Source: Acinetobacter sp. XS-4
GTDB taxonomy: Bacteria; Pseudomonadota; Gammaproteobacteria; Pseudomonadales; Moraxellaceae
Assembly: GCF_023920705.1 (NCBI RefSeq)
Contig: NZ_CP094657.1
Coordinates: forward strand, 2,108,001 to 2,172,000
Direction: 5' to 3'
Length of the DNA: 64,000 bases
In this document: piece after piece, positions 38,246-47,277 of the stretch
Numbering within the stretch: the stretch's first letter is position 1
Layout: each line of letters opens with the position of its first letter
Translations under genes and position numbers: made by a program
The notes under the pieces: generated by a model
Databases searched by the model: none
Seen by the model: only the letters and a program-made list of their open reading frames with translations
Told to the model about the DNA's origin: nothing

Positions 38246-38776
38246 TTAATGTGCTAATTCTGGATGCTCAGCAGCAATCCGATACTTTCCTGCGTGGAAT
38301 ACCAATGGTTCACCTTGGCGTTGTTGGTATTGTTCAATTTGACCAATAAAAATCAGGTGATCTCCCCCTTCATACTGATTTACATTGCGGCAAACCAAGG
38401 TTGCGAGTGCATCGGACAAAATTGGAACGCCTGCATTGCATTGTTGATGTGCAACGCCTGCAAATTTATCTTCAGCACCTCGAGCGAAATGTCCAGAAAG
38501 CTGATGATGCTCCTGCGCCAACATGTGAATGGCAAAATATTCAGCTTCAACAAAATCAGACAAACTTGGCGCTGTTTTTGAAAGGCTCCACAAAATTAAT
38601 GGTGGGTCTAAAGACAGCGACGAAAATGAATTGGCTGTCATACCTATTTTCCGACCATCTTTACCACGGGTTGTAATCACTGTAACGCCAGTTGCAAACT
38701 GACCAAGTAAATTACGAATTTCTCTTGGGTTTTCAGCATTAATGCTTTGTAAACCTTGAGTTTCAATTGTGTCCAT
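38246..38776 (-). CDS. iifD: Flavin reductase of indole monooxygenase (IifD)
   Basis: 176 residues from ATG 38776, 7 nt after GGGAGAG; the longer open frame upstream runs into iifC and is not credible. Flavin-reductase (HpaC/StyB-type) features: NLLGQFATGVTVITTRGKDG, GMTANSFSSLSLDPPLILWSL and GDHLIFIGQIEQ. It supplies reduced FAD to the neighbouring monooxygenase at NADH expense. It follows iifC by 28 bp. Pairing with a StyA-type enzyme fixes the role. Confidence 0.88.
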   Translation of the reverse strand: MDTIETQGLQSINAENPREIRNLLGQFATGVTVITTRGKDGRKIGMTANSFSSLSLDPPLILWSLSKTAPSLSDFVEAEYFAIHMLAQEHHQLSGHFARGAEDKFAGVAHQQCNAGVPILSDALATLVCRNVNQYEGGDHLIFIGQIEQYQQRQGEPLVFHAGKYRIAAEHPELAH

Positions 38777-38804
38777 TTTTAACTCTCCCTTTGATATTTT
38801 GACC

Positions 38805-40043
38805 TTAAGCCACTTTTGCTGCGGTTTTTGAGGCCATGAATGCCTGAGCTTGATCTGCATCAAACCACCACGGGGCAAAAGAGCGCGGGTCATCAAAGTT
38901 ATTGGCCATAATTGAAGCAATGCTTTGGTTTTGGCTTGCGGCTGCTAATAGTTCAACAACATGTGGCTGCGGTGGTACTAACAGGCTATTGGTCCAAGCC
39001 ACGACTTTTTCTGCATAAGCCCAATAACGTTCAAAGGTTTGAACCATCCATTGTTCGCTAAAACCTTGATTATCATTGGCTAAAATGGCATCGAAATAAA
39101 TTTTGCTACACTTAGCAGCGTTGTTTGAGCCTTGACCAGTAATCGGGTCATTGACTACCAAGGCATCTGCCATACCAAAAATTTGCTTGCCAGAAGGTAA
39201 TGTTAAAATTGGTTTGCGTACTGTCGGTGGGAAACGTCCTGCTAAATAACCGCCAGCATCCGTCAACTCAACATTTGTGCAGCGTTCATATTCCCAAGGC
39301 ACAAATTTTTTGAGCAAGTCCAAACTACACTGCAAATGCTGTTCCGGTGCTTTGACGTCTTGCCAGCAGTCCATTGGACCATTTGGAATACCTTCAAACA
39401 CCATGATGTCGCAAGGACCATTCACAGTAAGTGCAGGAAAAGAAAAGTACTCACCGACTTCAGGAATAATATTAAAAGTCACACGTGAATAAGGTGAAAT
39501 TGGCTTCATGTTTTTGACATAGGTCAATGCCAAAGTACGCTGTGGTTTATCAAACACACTGCGTGCATCATCACGCTCAAATTGTTTAACGACTTCACCT
39601 TTACCAGCCGCGAGTAATACAAGCTCGTAGTCGTTTGCGAGTTGTTCTAACTCTTCTATTCCCACATCCTGAATTACTAATCGACCGCCACGGCGTTCAA
39701 ATTCTTCCATCCAATATGGCATTTTGACGCGTTGATCGACCGATTGAGCGTAGCGCTCAAGACGAGCACTCCATTCAAATGCTTTACCACCATTTTCAGG
39801 ATTGACTAAAGCTAGCCCAATGCCCTCTACCGCTGGACATTCTTCTTCCCAAAAATTCAGTCCCAAGTCACGTTCAGTTTGTAAAGCGGTATGAAACATA
39901 CACTGGCTTGACATGACTTTGCCTTGGCGGATTTCATCGGCAGTTCGGTTGGTGATCATTGTCACGTCATAGCCTGTATCTAATAAGCCTAAACCAAGCT
40001 GTAAACCAGACTGTCCTGCTCCAACAATTGCAATACGGCGCAT
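38805..40043 (-). CDS. iifC: FAD-dependent indole/styrene-type monooxygenase (IifC)
   Basis: 412 residues from ATG 40043, which has GGAG 6-8 nt upstream; a start four codons earlier is possible. StyA-like group E flavoprotein: FAD fold RRIAIVGAGQSGLQLGLGLL, second glycine motif VLLAAGKG, and VVNDPITGQGSNNAAKCSKIY near the end. It depends on the separate reductase IifD. In the iif pathway it oxidises indole at C2-C3; related enzymes make indigo from indole. Indole rather than styrene is inferred from the linked dehydrogenase, IifA and antABC. Confidence 0.86.
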   Translation of the reverse strand: MRRIAIVGAGQSGLQLGLGLLDTGYDVTMITNRTADEIRQGKVMSSQCMFHTALQTERDLGLNFWEEECPAVEGIGLALVNPENGGKAFEWSARLERYAQSVDQRVKMPYWMEEFERRGGRLVIQDVGIEELEQLANDYELVLLAAGKGEVVKQFERDDARSVFDKPQRTLALTYVKNMKPISPYSRVTFNIIPEVGEYFSFPALTVNGPCDIMVFEGIPNGPMDCWQDVKAPEQHLQCSLDLLKKFVPWEYERCTNVELTDAGGYLAGRFPPTVRKPILTLPSGKQIFGMADALVVNDPITGQGSNNAAKCSKIYFDAILANDNQGFSEQWMVQTFERYWAYAEKVVAWTNSLLVPPQPHVVELLAAASQNQSIASIMANNFDDPRSFAPWWFDADQAQAFMASKTAAKVA

Positions 40044-40086
40044 AATATTCTCCATAATTTTCTAAATGTGCTTTTAAAATGCTGTG

Positions 40087-40872
40087 CTATTCGGCTAAAC
40101 GTGGAATAGCGGGCTGTGATCCTTCAGGGCCCATCACTGAATATCCGCCATCGACCGCATAATCTGCTCCGGTGACAAAACTCGCAGCGGGTGACAATAA
40201 AAACAAAACAACATTGGCAACTTCTTCGGGATGACCCAATCGACCTAGCAAGTGATAATCGGCCGCCACGCTATCGGCCTTTTCACGGTTATTACCACTG
40301 ACTTCTGCAATAACACGAGACCATGTCCAACCCGGTGAAACGGAGTTGATGCGAATACCATCGGCAGCAAAATCCATTGCCATGCTTTGTGTGAGTTGAC
40401 GTATTGCGGCTTTAGACACTGGATATAACCAGCGCCCTGTTTGTGCCACTTTGGCCGAGATTGAAGTAAAATTAACGATTGAACCTTGCTGCTTTTTTAG
40501 GTCATTGTATAAAGCACGGCTCAGCTCAACTGTAGAGACCAAATTAATATCGAGTGCTTGTAACCAGTCCTGACGTGAAGATTTAAAACCGTCATCTAAA
40601 TATGTACATGCCAGATTGACCAAGTAACTCACTTGACCTAAATGTTGGTGAATATCTGCCACAGCTTGTTGAATAGCCGCATCGCTGGTTAAATCGGTTT
40701 GAATAAACATCACATCATGGTTAAAGCTTTCTGCAATTGCTTTGCCTTTAGCATCAATATCTAAAATAGCGACATGAGCACCCGCACTCACCAAAGCTTG
40801 TACAACAGCTTTACCAATAAGTGTTGCTCCGCCACTCACCACAGCAACTTTTCCTTTTAAATCTATATTCAT
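40087..40872 (-). CDS. iifB: Short-chain dehydrogenase (IifB)
   Basis: 261 residues, SDR fold. Coenzyme motif SGGATLIGKAVV is near residue 14, and the active site is YPVSKAA with a preceding serine. In the iif pathway this enzyme oxidises indole-2,3-dihydrodiol to 3-hydroxyindolin-2-one; the SDR fold fits but does not prove it. It has a strong AGGAGG ribosome site and follows iifA by 12 bp. Confidence 0.84.
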   Translation of the reverse strand: MNIDLKGKVAVVSGGATLIGKAVVQALVSAGAHVAILDIDAKGKAIAESFNHDVMFIQTDLTSDAAIQQAVADIHQHLGQVSYLVNLACTYLDDGFKSSRQDWLQALDINLVSTVELSRALYNDLKKQQGSIVNFTSISAKVAQTGRWLYPVSKAAIRQLTQSMAMDFAADGIRINSVSPGWTWSRVIAEVSGNNREKADSVAADYHLLGRLGHPEEVANVVLFLLSPAASFVTGADYAVDGGYSVMGPEGSQPAIPRLAE

Positions 40873-40884
40873 TGCGCATCCTCC

Positions 40885-42135
40885 TTAATTGACTGGCTTG
40901 CCTTCACTACTTGACCAAGATGGCATCAAAGTATTTGAAGGAAGATCTTCATCAAGAAGTTTTCGCGCGGTCTCTACACCTGCAACTGGCAAGCCTGCTG
41001 GGTCTAATAAACCAATTTGAACGAGCACCGATGCTTGGTCCCAATAAATATGTTCATGACACAGCTTTGAACCTCTAAACTGAATTACACCCAACATTGG
41101 TATTTCGACATATTTACCAGTCGGTTTTACACCCGGTAATAACCAGTCAATTTCAGCATCGTGGGTAAAACTCATAATGAACTCGTCTACCACTTGCGTT
41201 GAGCCAACCGTACGAGAGATTGAAGTAATCTTCATATCTTTCGGGTTTTGGTGCACAAAGTGATACTGATAAAAACGAGCAAGCTGACTTTGGCCTACAC
41301 CACCAGTTAAGGTTGGAATATGGTTGACATAAGGCTCCGCAACCATCGTTGCCATGGTTGCAGGCACATCACGCGTATCAAACTCATGACGAATATGCTC
41401 TTCCCATAGCGCAACTAAGTCATATTTCGGTCCAATCGTGTTATGTAGAGCTGTTACTGTACGCTCGTGGGCAAAGCGTGCTGAAGGTTTGTGATAATGA
41501 TTGCTTTTTGGGCGTGCAAAAGCATGATCAACACCTTCATAAACATAAGCTTGTACATTTGAATATTGGTTAGTTGCATTGACAATCGCTTGTCTCGCAT
41601 CTGGCGGTGTAAATTGGTCCAGTTCTGCAATATGTAAAACCAAACGGCCTTTTACGTTGGCTAACTCATCTAACGCTTTTTCAATGCCTACACCGTAATA
41701 ACCTACAGCACATGCCACTTCCGAAAGCCGACAGCCAGCCAGATACGCAAGCTTTCCACCTAAACAATAGCCCACCACACCAAGTCCTGTAGAGGTGTCG
41801 CATTCTGGTCGAGTCTTTAAAAAAGATAAGCTGTCCTGAATATCTTCAACCCCAAGATTTTCATCATATTGCTGATAAAGCTCGAAAGCCTTTTGAAAAT
41901 CTTCTGGTGTGTAACCCAGTTCGATATTAGATGCTACACGCCAAAATAAATCAGGAACTAAAACGGTATAGCCCTCTTCTGCAAGAAATTCTGCTTTTTC
42001 TCGCATGGCTGCATTCACCCCAAAGATTTCCTGACAAAGCACCACTCCAGGTCCTTTTCCCGTTTCTGGTGTTGCTAGATATGCACTGAACTGCTTTCCA
42101 GATGCTGTTTTAATTTGAACGGTTTGACCAGCCAT
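40885..42135 (-). CDS. iifA: Dienelactone-hydrolase/SnoaL-like fusion (IifA)
   Basis: 416 residues from ATG 42135 (AGGAG 8 nt upstream). Residues about 1-240 form a dienelactone-hydrolase domain with an intact Cys-Asp-His set: GYCLGG, ELDQFTPPDAR and GVDHAFARP. Residues about 250-416 form a SnoaL/NTF2-like domain (VALWEEHIRHEFDTRDV, YVNHIPTLTGG, FIMSFTHDAEIDWLLPG). In the described iif pathway the equivalent protein turns 3-hydroxyindolin-2-one into anthranilate without a cofactor. First gene of the operon, with a XylS-like operator upstream. Confidence 0.85.
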   Translation of the reverse strand: MAGQTVQIKTASGKQFSAYLATPETGKGPGVVLCQEIFGVNAAMREKAEFLAEEGYTVLVPDLFWRVASNIELGYTPEDFQKAFELYQQYDENLGVEDIQDSLSFLKTRPECDTSTGLGVVGYCLGGKLAYLAGCRLSEVACAVGYYGVGIEKALDELANVKGRLVLHIAELDQFTPPDARQAIVNATNQYSNVQAYVYEGVDHAFARPKSNHYHKPSARFAHERTVTALHNTIGPKYDLVALWEEHIRHEFDTRDVPATMATMVAEPYVNHIPTLTGGVGQSQLARFYQYHFVHQNPKDMKITSISRTVGSTQVVDEFIMSFTHDAEIDWLLPGVKPTGKYVEIPMLGVIQFRGSKLCHEHIYWDQASVLVQIGLLDPAGLPVAGVETARKLLDEDLPSNTLMPSWSSSEGKPVN

Positions 42136-42192
42136 AGTGTCAACTCCTGACATTGTTATGGCTTTATCTTCTATCCGAATATTTTTTTAGGC

Positions 42193-42227
42193 TGTCCAAA
42201 AGCTGCAAGCACTATCCAATCTCTGCG
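42193..42227 (-). promoter_or_regulatory. XylS-like tandem operator before iifA
   Basis: Read on the minus strand: CGCA-GAGATT-GGATA, a 5-nt gap, then TGCA-GCTTTT-GGACA. Both halves differ from TGCA-N6-GGNTA by one base or less in each block, and the period is 20 bp. It ends about 58 bp before iifA. Confidence 0.65.
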
Positions 42228-42330
42228 CAATTATCAAAATCAATAAAAATGGATAAAACACTAAAAATTAGAAAACTAATAAATTTCATAACTTTAAATT
42301 AAAAATAAAATTAATACTTTTTATCTAATT

Positions 42331-42366
42331 TGGAAAAAATGGATGAAGATTAGGACTTATTGGATA
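42331..42366 (+). promoter_or_regulatory. XylS-like tandem operator before porin gene
   Basis: TGGA-AAAAAT-GGATG, then AGGA-CTTATT-GGATA, with the GGATN blocks exactly 21 bp apart. The first half is almost identical to the second half of the antA operator (TGGA-AAAAAC-GGATA). It lies about 97 bp before the porin ATG. Confidence 0.6.
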
Positions 42367-42462
42367 GTGGCTATTGGCTAAAAATAGTTCAATCAAGTCA
42401 TGTAATTAGTTTGATTACATAAAAAAAAGCCCAGTCATTTTCTAAATTAAGGCGTTTTATTT

Positions 42463-43716
42463 ATGCATCGACCATGGCCACTTTATGGACAACAAAAAAC
42501 GTTAATGCTCATCAATATTTTATGTTGTAGTGCATTTTCTACTCAGGCTTATTCAGCGGATGAAGAATGGAAATTTACATTAAAAAATGCATATATAGAC
42601 AGAAATTATGACAATCCAGATGTAAAAGACACCGGTAGTTGGTCACAATCAGCTTCTCTATTTTACAACTCAAATATGCATGATACGCCGTTAGAAATTG
42701 GAGGAACCCCGATTCAAATTGGCGCAAATGCTTCAGCACAATATGCGGTTCGTTTAAGCCAAGATAAACATGTTGCAGATACGGTATTACCTTTTGATAA
42801 AGCGACGCAGTCTCAAGCACCTGATTATCTAAAATATGGTGCGACCTTAAAGTTAGGCTATAACAAGACGCTACTAAGCATTGGTGAATTATGGCTGGAT
42901 TTACCCGTAACCACTGTAGATGCAAGCCGACAACTCCTGACGTCTTATTGGGGAACTAATCTTAAGAGTCAGCTAAACGATAAGCTTTTTGCTGAAATTG
43001 GCCGTATTGAAAAAGTATCACCGCGAAACGAAGAAGATTTTCATCGATTTTCTTTTACTTCAAAAGGTGTGACTGCCTATTCAGATGGACTTAACTACTT
43101 AGATCTTCGCTATCAATTTACGCCTACGTTAAAGGGCGAATATTACTTTGGAAATATGGAGGATTTATATAACAAACACTATGTCGGCGTTGACCATATA
43201 TGGAAAAATTCTAATTTTTCAGTTAATTCAAAATTCAAATATTTCAATGCTAAAGATAATGGAAATCTTTTTGACATCGACGCACAAAATGTAGGGTTAT
43301 TAGAAACACTTAAAGTAAAAAATCACAGTTTTGGTGTGGGTTATCAGCAAATTATTGGTGAGTCTGCTTACCCGTTACCAGATGGTTTCTTGCCTGAAAC
43401 TTACTTCATTAACTGGAACACCACAGGTTTCTTCAAACAAGATGAAAAGTCTTATCACTTCATCTATGGCTATGACTTTAAAGATTATGTGCCGGGTTTA
43501 AATACGACTTTCAAATATGTATACGGCGATCACTTTAAGACAGCAGATGGCTTAAAAAATAAAGAAAGTGAAGCAAACGTTATTGTCAATTATGCCCTTC
43601 AACAGCCATTCCTCAAAGGTTTAGCTCTTCAGTACATCTTCATCAATTACGACATTAAGCATGGAAACGATTTCTCTGAAAACCGTTTCTTCGTCAATTA
43701 CAGCAAAAAATTTTAA
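42463..43716 (+). CDS. OprD-family outer-membrane porin (BenP/PcaP-like)
   Basis: 417 residues. The N-terminal signal (hydrophobic LMLINILCCSAFSTQAYSA) is followed by a beta-rich barrel with KNAYIDRNYD, DYLKYGATLKLGYN and YQFTPTLKGEYYFGN, ending FFVNYSKKF. OprD-type channels in Acinetobacter (BenP, PcaP, VanP) pass aromatic acids. It is 16 bp before an aromatic-acid symporter gene, so the pair forms an uptake route. Substrate not determined; anthranilate or an indole-derived acid is the contextual guess. Confidence 0.85.
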   Translation: MHRPWPLYGQQKTLMLINILCCSAFSTQAYSADEEWKFTLKNAYIDRNYDNPDVKDTGSWSQSASLFYNSNMHDTPLEIGGTPIQIGANASAQYAVRLSQDKHVADTVLPFDKATQSQAPDYLKYGATLKLGYNKTLLSIGELWLDLPVTTVDASRQLLTSYWGTNLKSQLNDKLFAEIGRIEKVSPRNEEDFHRFSFTSKGVTAYSDGLNYLDLRYQFTPTLKGEYYFGNMEDLYNKHYVGVDHIWKNSNFSVNSKFKYFNAKDNGNLFDIDAQNVGLLETLKVKNHSFGVGYQQIIGESAYPLPDGFLPETYFINWNTTGFFKQDEKSYHFIYGYDFKDYVPGLNTTFKYVYGDHFKTADGLKNKESEANVIVNYALQQPFLKGLALQYIFINYDIKHGNDFSENRFFVNYSKKF

Positions 43717-43732
43717 TGAATAAGGAATACGT

Positions 43733-45076
43733 ATGAAAACGATAGATGCAAACACGATTATCAACCGCGAAAAACTGTCTCCATTACAGCGGATGGTTTT
43801 TATCCTAGGCTTTTTTGTCTTCTTCTGCGATGGTCTAGATACAGGGATTATTGGTTTTATTGCTCCTGCATTATTAGATGATTGGGGAATTACCAAGCCG
43901 CAACTTGCTCCAGTTTTAAGTGCTGCTTTAGTCGGTATGTCGATCGGTGCAATCATTTCGGGGCCTCTATCCGATAAGTTTGGACGTAAAGGTGTCATTG
44001 TTTTTACAAGCCTTTTATTTTCAATATTTACAATTTTGTGTGGCTTTGCTAATTCAACTCAAGACTTGATGATTTATCGCTTTATTACAGGTGTTGGTTT
44101 AGGCGCAGCCATGCCAAACATCAGTACCATTGTCTCTGAATATATGCCTGTAAAACGTAAAGCATTCCTAACAGGCCTTGCTGGTTGTGGTTTCATGCTC
44201 GGTATTTCTTGCGGCGGTGTGTTGTCAGCTTATCTATTAGAAAGCTATGGTTGGGCTAAAGTGATTATTATTGGCGGAAGTATTCCCCTCATTTTAGTGG
44301 TTGCTTTATTACTTAAATTACCTGAATCAACGCAATACTTAATTACACGTCATCAACAAGATAAAGCTCAGCGTATTTTAGAAGATATTCAAGGTCATTC
44401 TTTTCAAGAGCCTGTAAAACTTGTTTTAACTCAAGCAGAAAATGCCTCTGATGAAAATCCAGTTAAAATCGTTTTAGGTAAATACCTTTGGGGTTCAAGC
44501 ATGCTTTGGCTCTGCTGCTTTACCAGTCTATTGGTGTTTTATCTTTTGACAAGCTGGATGCCAACGATTTTAAAAACAGCAGGTTTTAGTACGCAACAGT
44601 TTAGTTTAATTGCAGCGATTTTCCCTTTTGGTGGTGTGATTGGTGCAACCATTATGGGATGGTACATGGATAAACTGAATCCAACTACAGTCATCAAATA
44701 TTCATATCTGATTGCTTTCGCCCTATTCATTGTTGCAGGTCTAGTGAGCTCAAATATTTTCTTGTTAGGTCTTACTATCTTCTTAATTGGAGCTTTACTC
44801 GCAGGTGCTCAGTCTTCATTACTGCCACTTGCAGCTATGTTCTATCCAGCAGTGTGCCGTGCAGTTGGCGTTTCATGGATGCATGGTATTGGTCGTATCG
44901 GTGCAATTTTAGGTGCTTTCTTTGGCTCGCTCATTTTCACTTTCAACCTAAGCTTAAGCGGTATTTTCTTTATTCTTGCACTACCAACCTTCATCTCATT
45001 TATTGCACTTAGCCTGAAAGTGCTTTATGAGAAATCTAAAAACAAACAAGTGTTAAAGCTAGAAGAAAGTCTATAA
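43733..45076 (+). CDS. Aromatic acid:H+ symporter, MFS (AAHS family)
   Basis: 447 residues, 12 TM segments. The first has FFCDGLDTGIIGFIAPAL with the D-G-x-D motif needed for transport in PcaK/BenK. The loop 2-3 motif GPLSDKFGRKGVIV and loop 8-9 region GWYMDKLNPTTVI are also visible. Relatives carry benzoate, 4-hydroxybenzoate, muconate or vanillate. Operon with the OprD porin and the same putative operator as antABC suggest anthranilate or a related aromatic acid. Confidence 0.88.
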   Translation: MKTIDANTIINREKLSPLQRMVFILGFFVFFCDGLDTGIIGFIAPALLDDWGITKPQLAPVLSAALVGMSIGAIISGPLSDKFGRKGVIVFTSLLFSIFTILCGFANSTQDLMIYRFITGVGLGAAMPNISTIVSEYMPVKRKAFLTGLAGCGFMLGISCGGVLSAYLLESYGWAKVIIIGGSIPLILVVALLLKLPESTQYLITRHQQDKAQRILEDIQGHSFQEPVKLVLTQAENASDENPVKIVLGKYLWGSSMLWLCCFTSLLVFYLLTSWMPTILKTAGFSTQQFSLIAAIFPFGGVIGATIMGWYMDKLNPTTVIKYSYLIAFALFIVAGLVSSNIFLLGLTIFLIGALLAGAQSSLLPLAAMFYPAVCRAVGVSWMHGIGRIGAILGAFFGSLIFTFNLSLSGIFFILALPTFISFIALSLKVLYEKSKNKQVLKLEESL

Positions 45077-45092
45077 ATATTAAGCGATAAAT

Positions 45093-45127
45093 AAAAAACT
45101 GATTTAGTTGCCTAAATCAGTTTTTTT
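45093..45127. terminator. Bidirectional terminator symporter / AraC
   Basis: AAAAACTGATTTAG, TTGC loop, CTAAATCAG and seven Ts, between convergent genes. Confidence 0.92.
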
Positions 45128-45144
45128 AATGGGAAAATTAAATA

Positions 45145-46131
45145 TCAGAAAATTTTGCCCTTAGTCTCACTTGGATTTTCTCCGAACTCTTCACGATATT
45201 CTTGAGAAAAACGACTTAAATGGTTAAAGCCCCAGTCATAGGCAAGCTTTGAAATAGAAACCTTTCTATCTGCTCCTGTGGTGCTCAAGATTTTATAAAT
45301 TTGTTGAAGGCGATATTTTTTTAAATACGACATTGGACTGGTACCGTAGTACTGTTGAAATTCGTCATACAGTTTTGATTTTGAAACCCCAGCCAGACGT
45401 TGCAAGTCTTCTGCACAGATTTCTTCGTGAGCATGTTCAATAATAAAATTACGAACCTTACGGATATAAGCTGGCTCATCCTGATGTGAGAGTAACTTTA
45501 AGGCTTCAGAGTAGTTATTTTCTTGAGACAACAATAATGCTTTAATTACAAAATTTTCATAGTCTTCAGACAACATCTGCAAACCATAAAAATTGCTATA
45601 TTGAGATTTTAACTGTACAAAATTTTGAATGTTCTTCCACCATGCACCAATCAATTGCTCAGAGTTTAAGTGCATTTCGGGGTTAAAAATAATGGGAGCT
45701 TCTATAGGTTTATTCAGTAGATCTGCAAGAACAATCTGCATACTCCGCTCAGGAATAACCACCTGAAATTTTCTGCAATCTTTATCGATAATCAAATCTT
45801 GCTGATCGTTATTTGAAACAATGAGGCCCCTGTTTTCATCAGATTGATAATGAGCGCCACGAATGTTGAGAGCTTGTCGACCTTGTATAGGCAAACTAAT
45901 GCTATACGCTTTTAAATTTGAGATGTTGATGGCAACGTTTGCACCATAACTGATTGTACCAATCGCCATTTTTTTATTAGGCAAACGCATTCCGTCATAG
46001 TGAAAATCGAGAGTGTCTTTGTAAATTGTGTCTAGACGGTGTTCACCACAAATTGTGGACATCAAATTCTGCGCAAATTCAGCTTTGCGAGAATAATGAT
46101 TGAGTTCCGTCTGTTGGCTGAGTGATATCAT
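45145..46131 (-). CDS. AraC/XylS-family regulator
   Basis: 328 residues. The N-terminal AraC-binding-like domain is followed by two helix-turn-helices: LQRLAGVSKSKLYDEFQQYYGTSPMSYLKKYRLQQIY and ISKLAYDWGFNHLSRFSQEYREEFGENPSETKG. It is a paralogue in type of the regulator at 36.1 kb and could read the same kind of TGCA-N6-GGNTA sites. It is convergent with the porin-symporter operon. Whether it controls that operon, the iif genes or the 3-hydroxybutyrate genes downstream cannot be decided from sequence. Confidence 0.85.
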   Translation of the reverse strand: MISLSQQTELNHYSRKAEFAQNLMSTICGEHRLDTIYKDTLDFHYDGMRLPNKKMAIGTISYGANVAINISNLKAYSISLPIQGRQALNIRGAHYQSDENRGLIVSNNDQQDLIIDKDCRKFQVVIPERSMQIVLADLLNKPIEAPIIFNPEMHLNSEQLIGAWWKNIQNFVQLKSQYSNFYGLQMLSEDYENFVIKALLLSQENNYSEALKLLSHQDEPAYIRKVRNFIIEHAHEEICAEDLQRLAGVSKSKLYDEFQQYYGTSPMSYLKKYRLQQIYKILSTTGADRKVSISKLAYDWGFNHLSRFSQEYREEFGENPSETKGKIF

Positions 46132-46415
46132 ATCCTTTTCACCTAGCTAAATAACTTATTGCTTTAAAAGCAACTTGTATGCCAATTAATATCCTTTAAT
46201 TGACGAGTTTTCCTGAAAAATATCGAATCAAGAAAGAGAGTAAAGATTACTTTCTCATACTCTATTAGATTTTAAAAATGGAAATAAGTTAAATACCTTT
46301 AAAGTATAATTTCATACTTTAACAAACTTATTTTATTAGACTTTTTATAAACAAATAGAGTAGAGATAAATCATTATTTTGAACATTAGAATATCGTAAA
46401 TTTTAACGAATAAAA

Positions 46416-46444
46416 AAACCGCCTATTTTAAATAAGCGGCTTTT
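46416..46444 (-). terminator. Terminator of hbdH
   Basis: Imperfect stem AAGCCGCTTATTT / AAATAGGCGGTT on the minus strand followed by a T-run, just past the dehydrogenase stop. The rest of the 330-bp spacer to the AraC gene is A/T-rich, and I see no gene there. Confidence 0.85.
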
Positions 46445-46458
46445 ATAAAACACTTAAA

Positions 46459-47244
46459 TTATTGTGCTGTGTAGCCACCATCCATAACGACAGCTTGGCC
46501 TGTTACCCCACTAGCTTTACCACTCGCAAGGAAAATTGCATAGTCAGCGATTTCTTCAACAGACAACAAACGTTTTTGAGGAACCATTGCCAAAATTACA
46601 TCTTCAAGTGCGCTGTCTAAACTCACATTACGAGTTTTAGCCAAATCTGCAATTTGACCACGAACCAATGGTGTATCTACATAACCTGGGCATAAGGCAT
46701 TTACCGTAATACCGTCACGTGCACATTCCAATGCCGCAACTTTTGTTAGGCCAATTAAACCATGTTTCGCGCTGTTGTAACCCGCCTTTCCAGCAAAACC
46801 AATCAAACCATTAATTGAAGCCATATTAATAATACGGCCATATTTTTGAGCTTTCATGATTGGAAAAACGTGTTTAATACCAATAAATGCCCCCGTTAAC
46901 ATGACCTGAAGTAGCTTTTGAAAAACAGCCGTTGGAAACTCTTCAATAGATGCAACATGTTGGAAACCAGCATTGTTAATTAAGATATCAACCGTACCGA
47001 AGGTCTTTTGAGTCAGCTCAATTGCTTGTTTATAAGCACCTTCATCAGTTACATCACATGGTGCAGATAATGCATCAAAACCTTGCTCTTTGAGTAAATT
47101 CGCTGTTTCTTGGCACTTTTCGGCATTCATATCAGAAATGACAACTTTGGCACCTTCTTGAGCAAATTTCTTGGCAATCTCTAGACCGATACCGCTTGCA
47201 GAACCTGTAATAAAAGCGACTTTACCGTCTAAAAGTTTAGTCAT
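46459..47244 (-). CDS. hbdH: 3-hydroxybutyrate dehydrogenase
   Basis: 261 residues, SDR fold. NAD motif TGSASGIGLEIAKKFA is at residues 14-29, then NNAGFQHVASIEEFP, the active site YNSAKHGLIGLTK, and the family-specific CPGYVDTPLVRGQI. It oxidises D-3-hydroxybutyrate to acetoacetate. It follows the permease gene by 33 bp. The acetoacetate-activating genes are found 12 kb away in the same window. Confidence 0.92.
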   Translation of the reverse strand: MTKLLDGKVAFITGSASGIGLEIAKKFAQEGAKVVISDMNAEKCQETANLLKEQGFDALSAPCDVTDEGAYKQAIELTQKTFGTVDILINNAGFQHVASIEEFPTAVFQKLLQVMLTGAFIGIKHVFPIMKAQKYGRIINMASINGLIGFAGKAGYNSAKHGLIGLTKVAALECARDGITVNALCPGYVDTPLVRGQIADLAKTRNVSLDSALEDVILAMVPQKRLLSVEEIADYAIFLASGKASGVTGQAVVMDGGYTAQ

Positions 47245-47277
47245 CTATTTACTCCTTAATACTTATAACGTGCTGAT

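Noticed and set aside
46132..46458. Possible XylS-type operator near the second AraC gene
   Set aside because: I found no TGCA-N6-GGNTA pair with about 21-bp spacing in this spacer.
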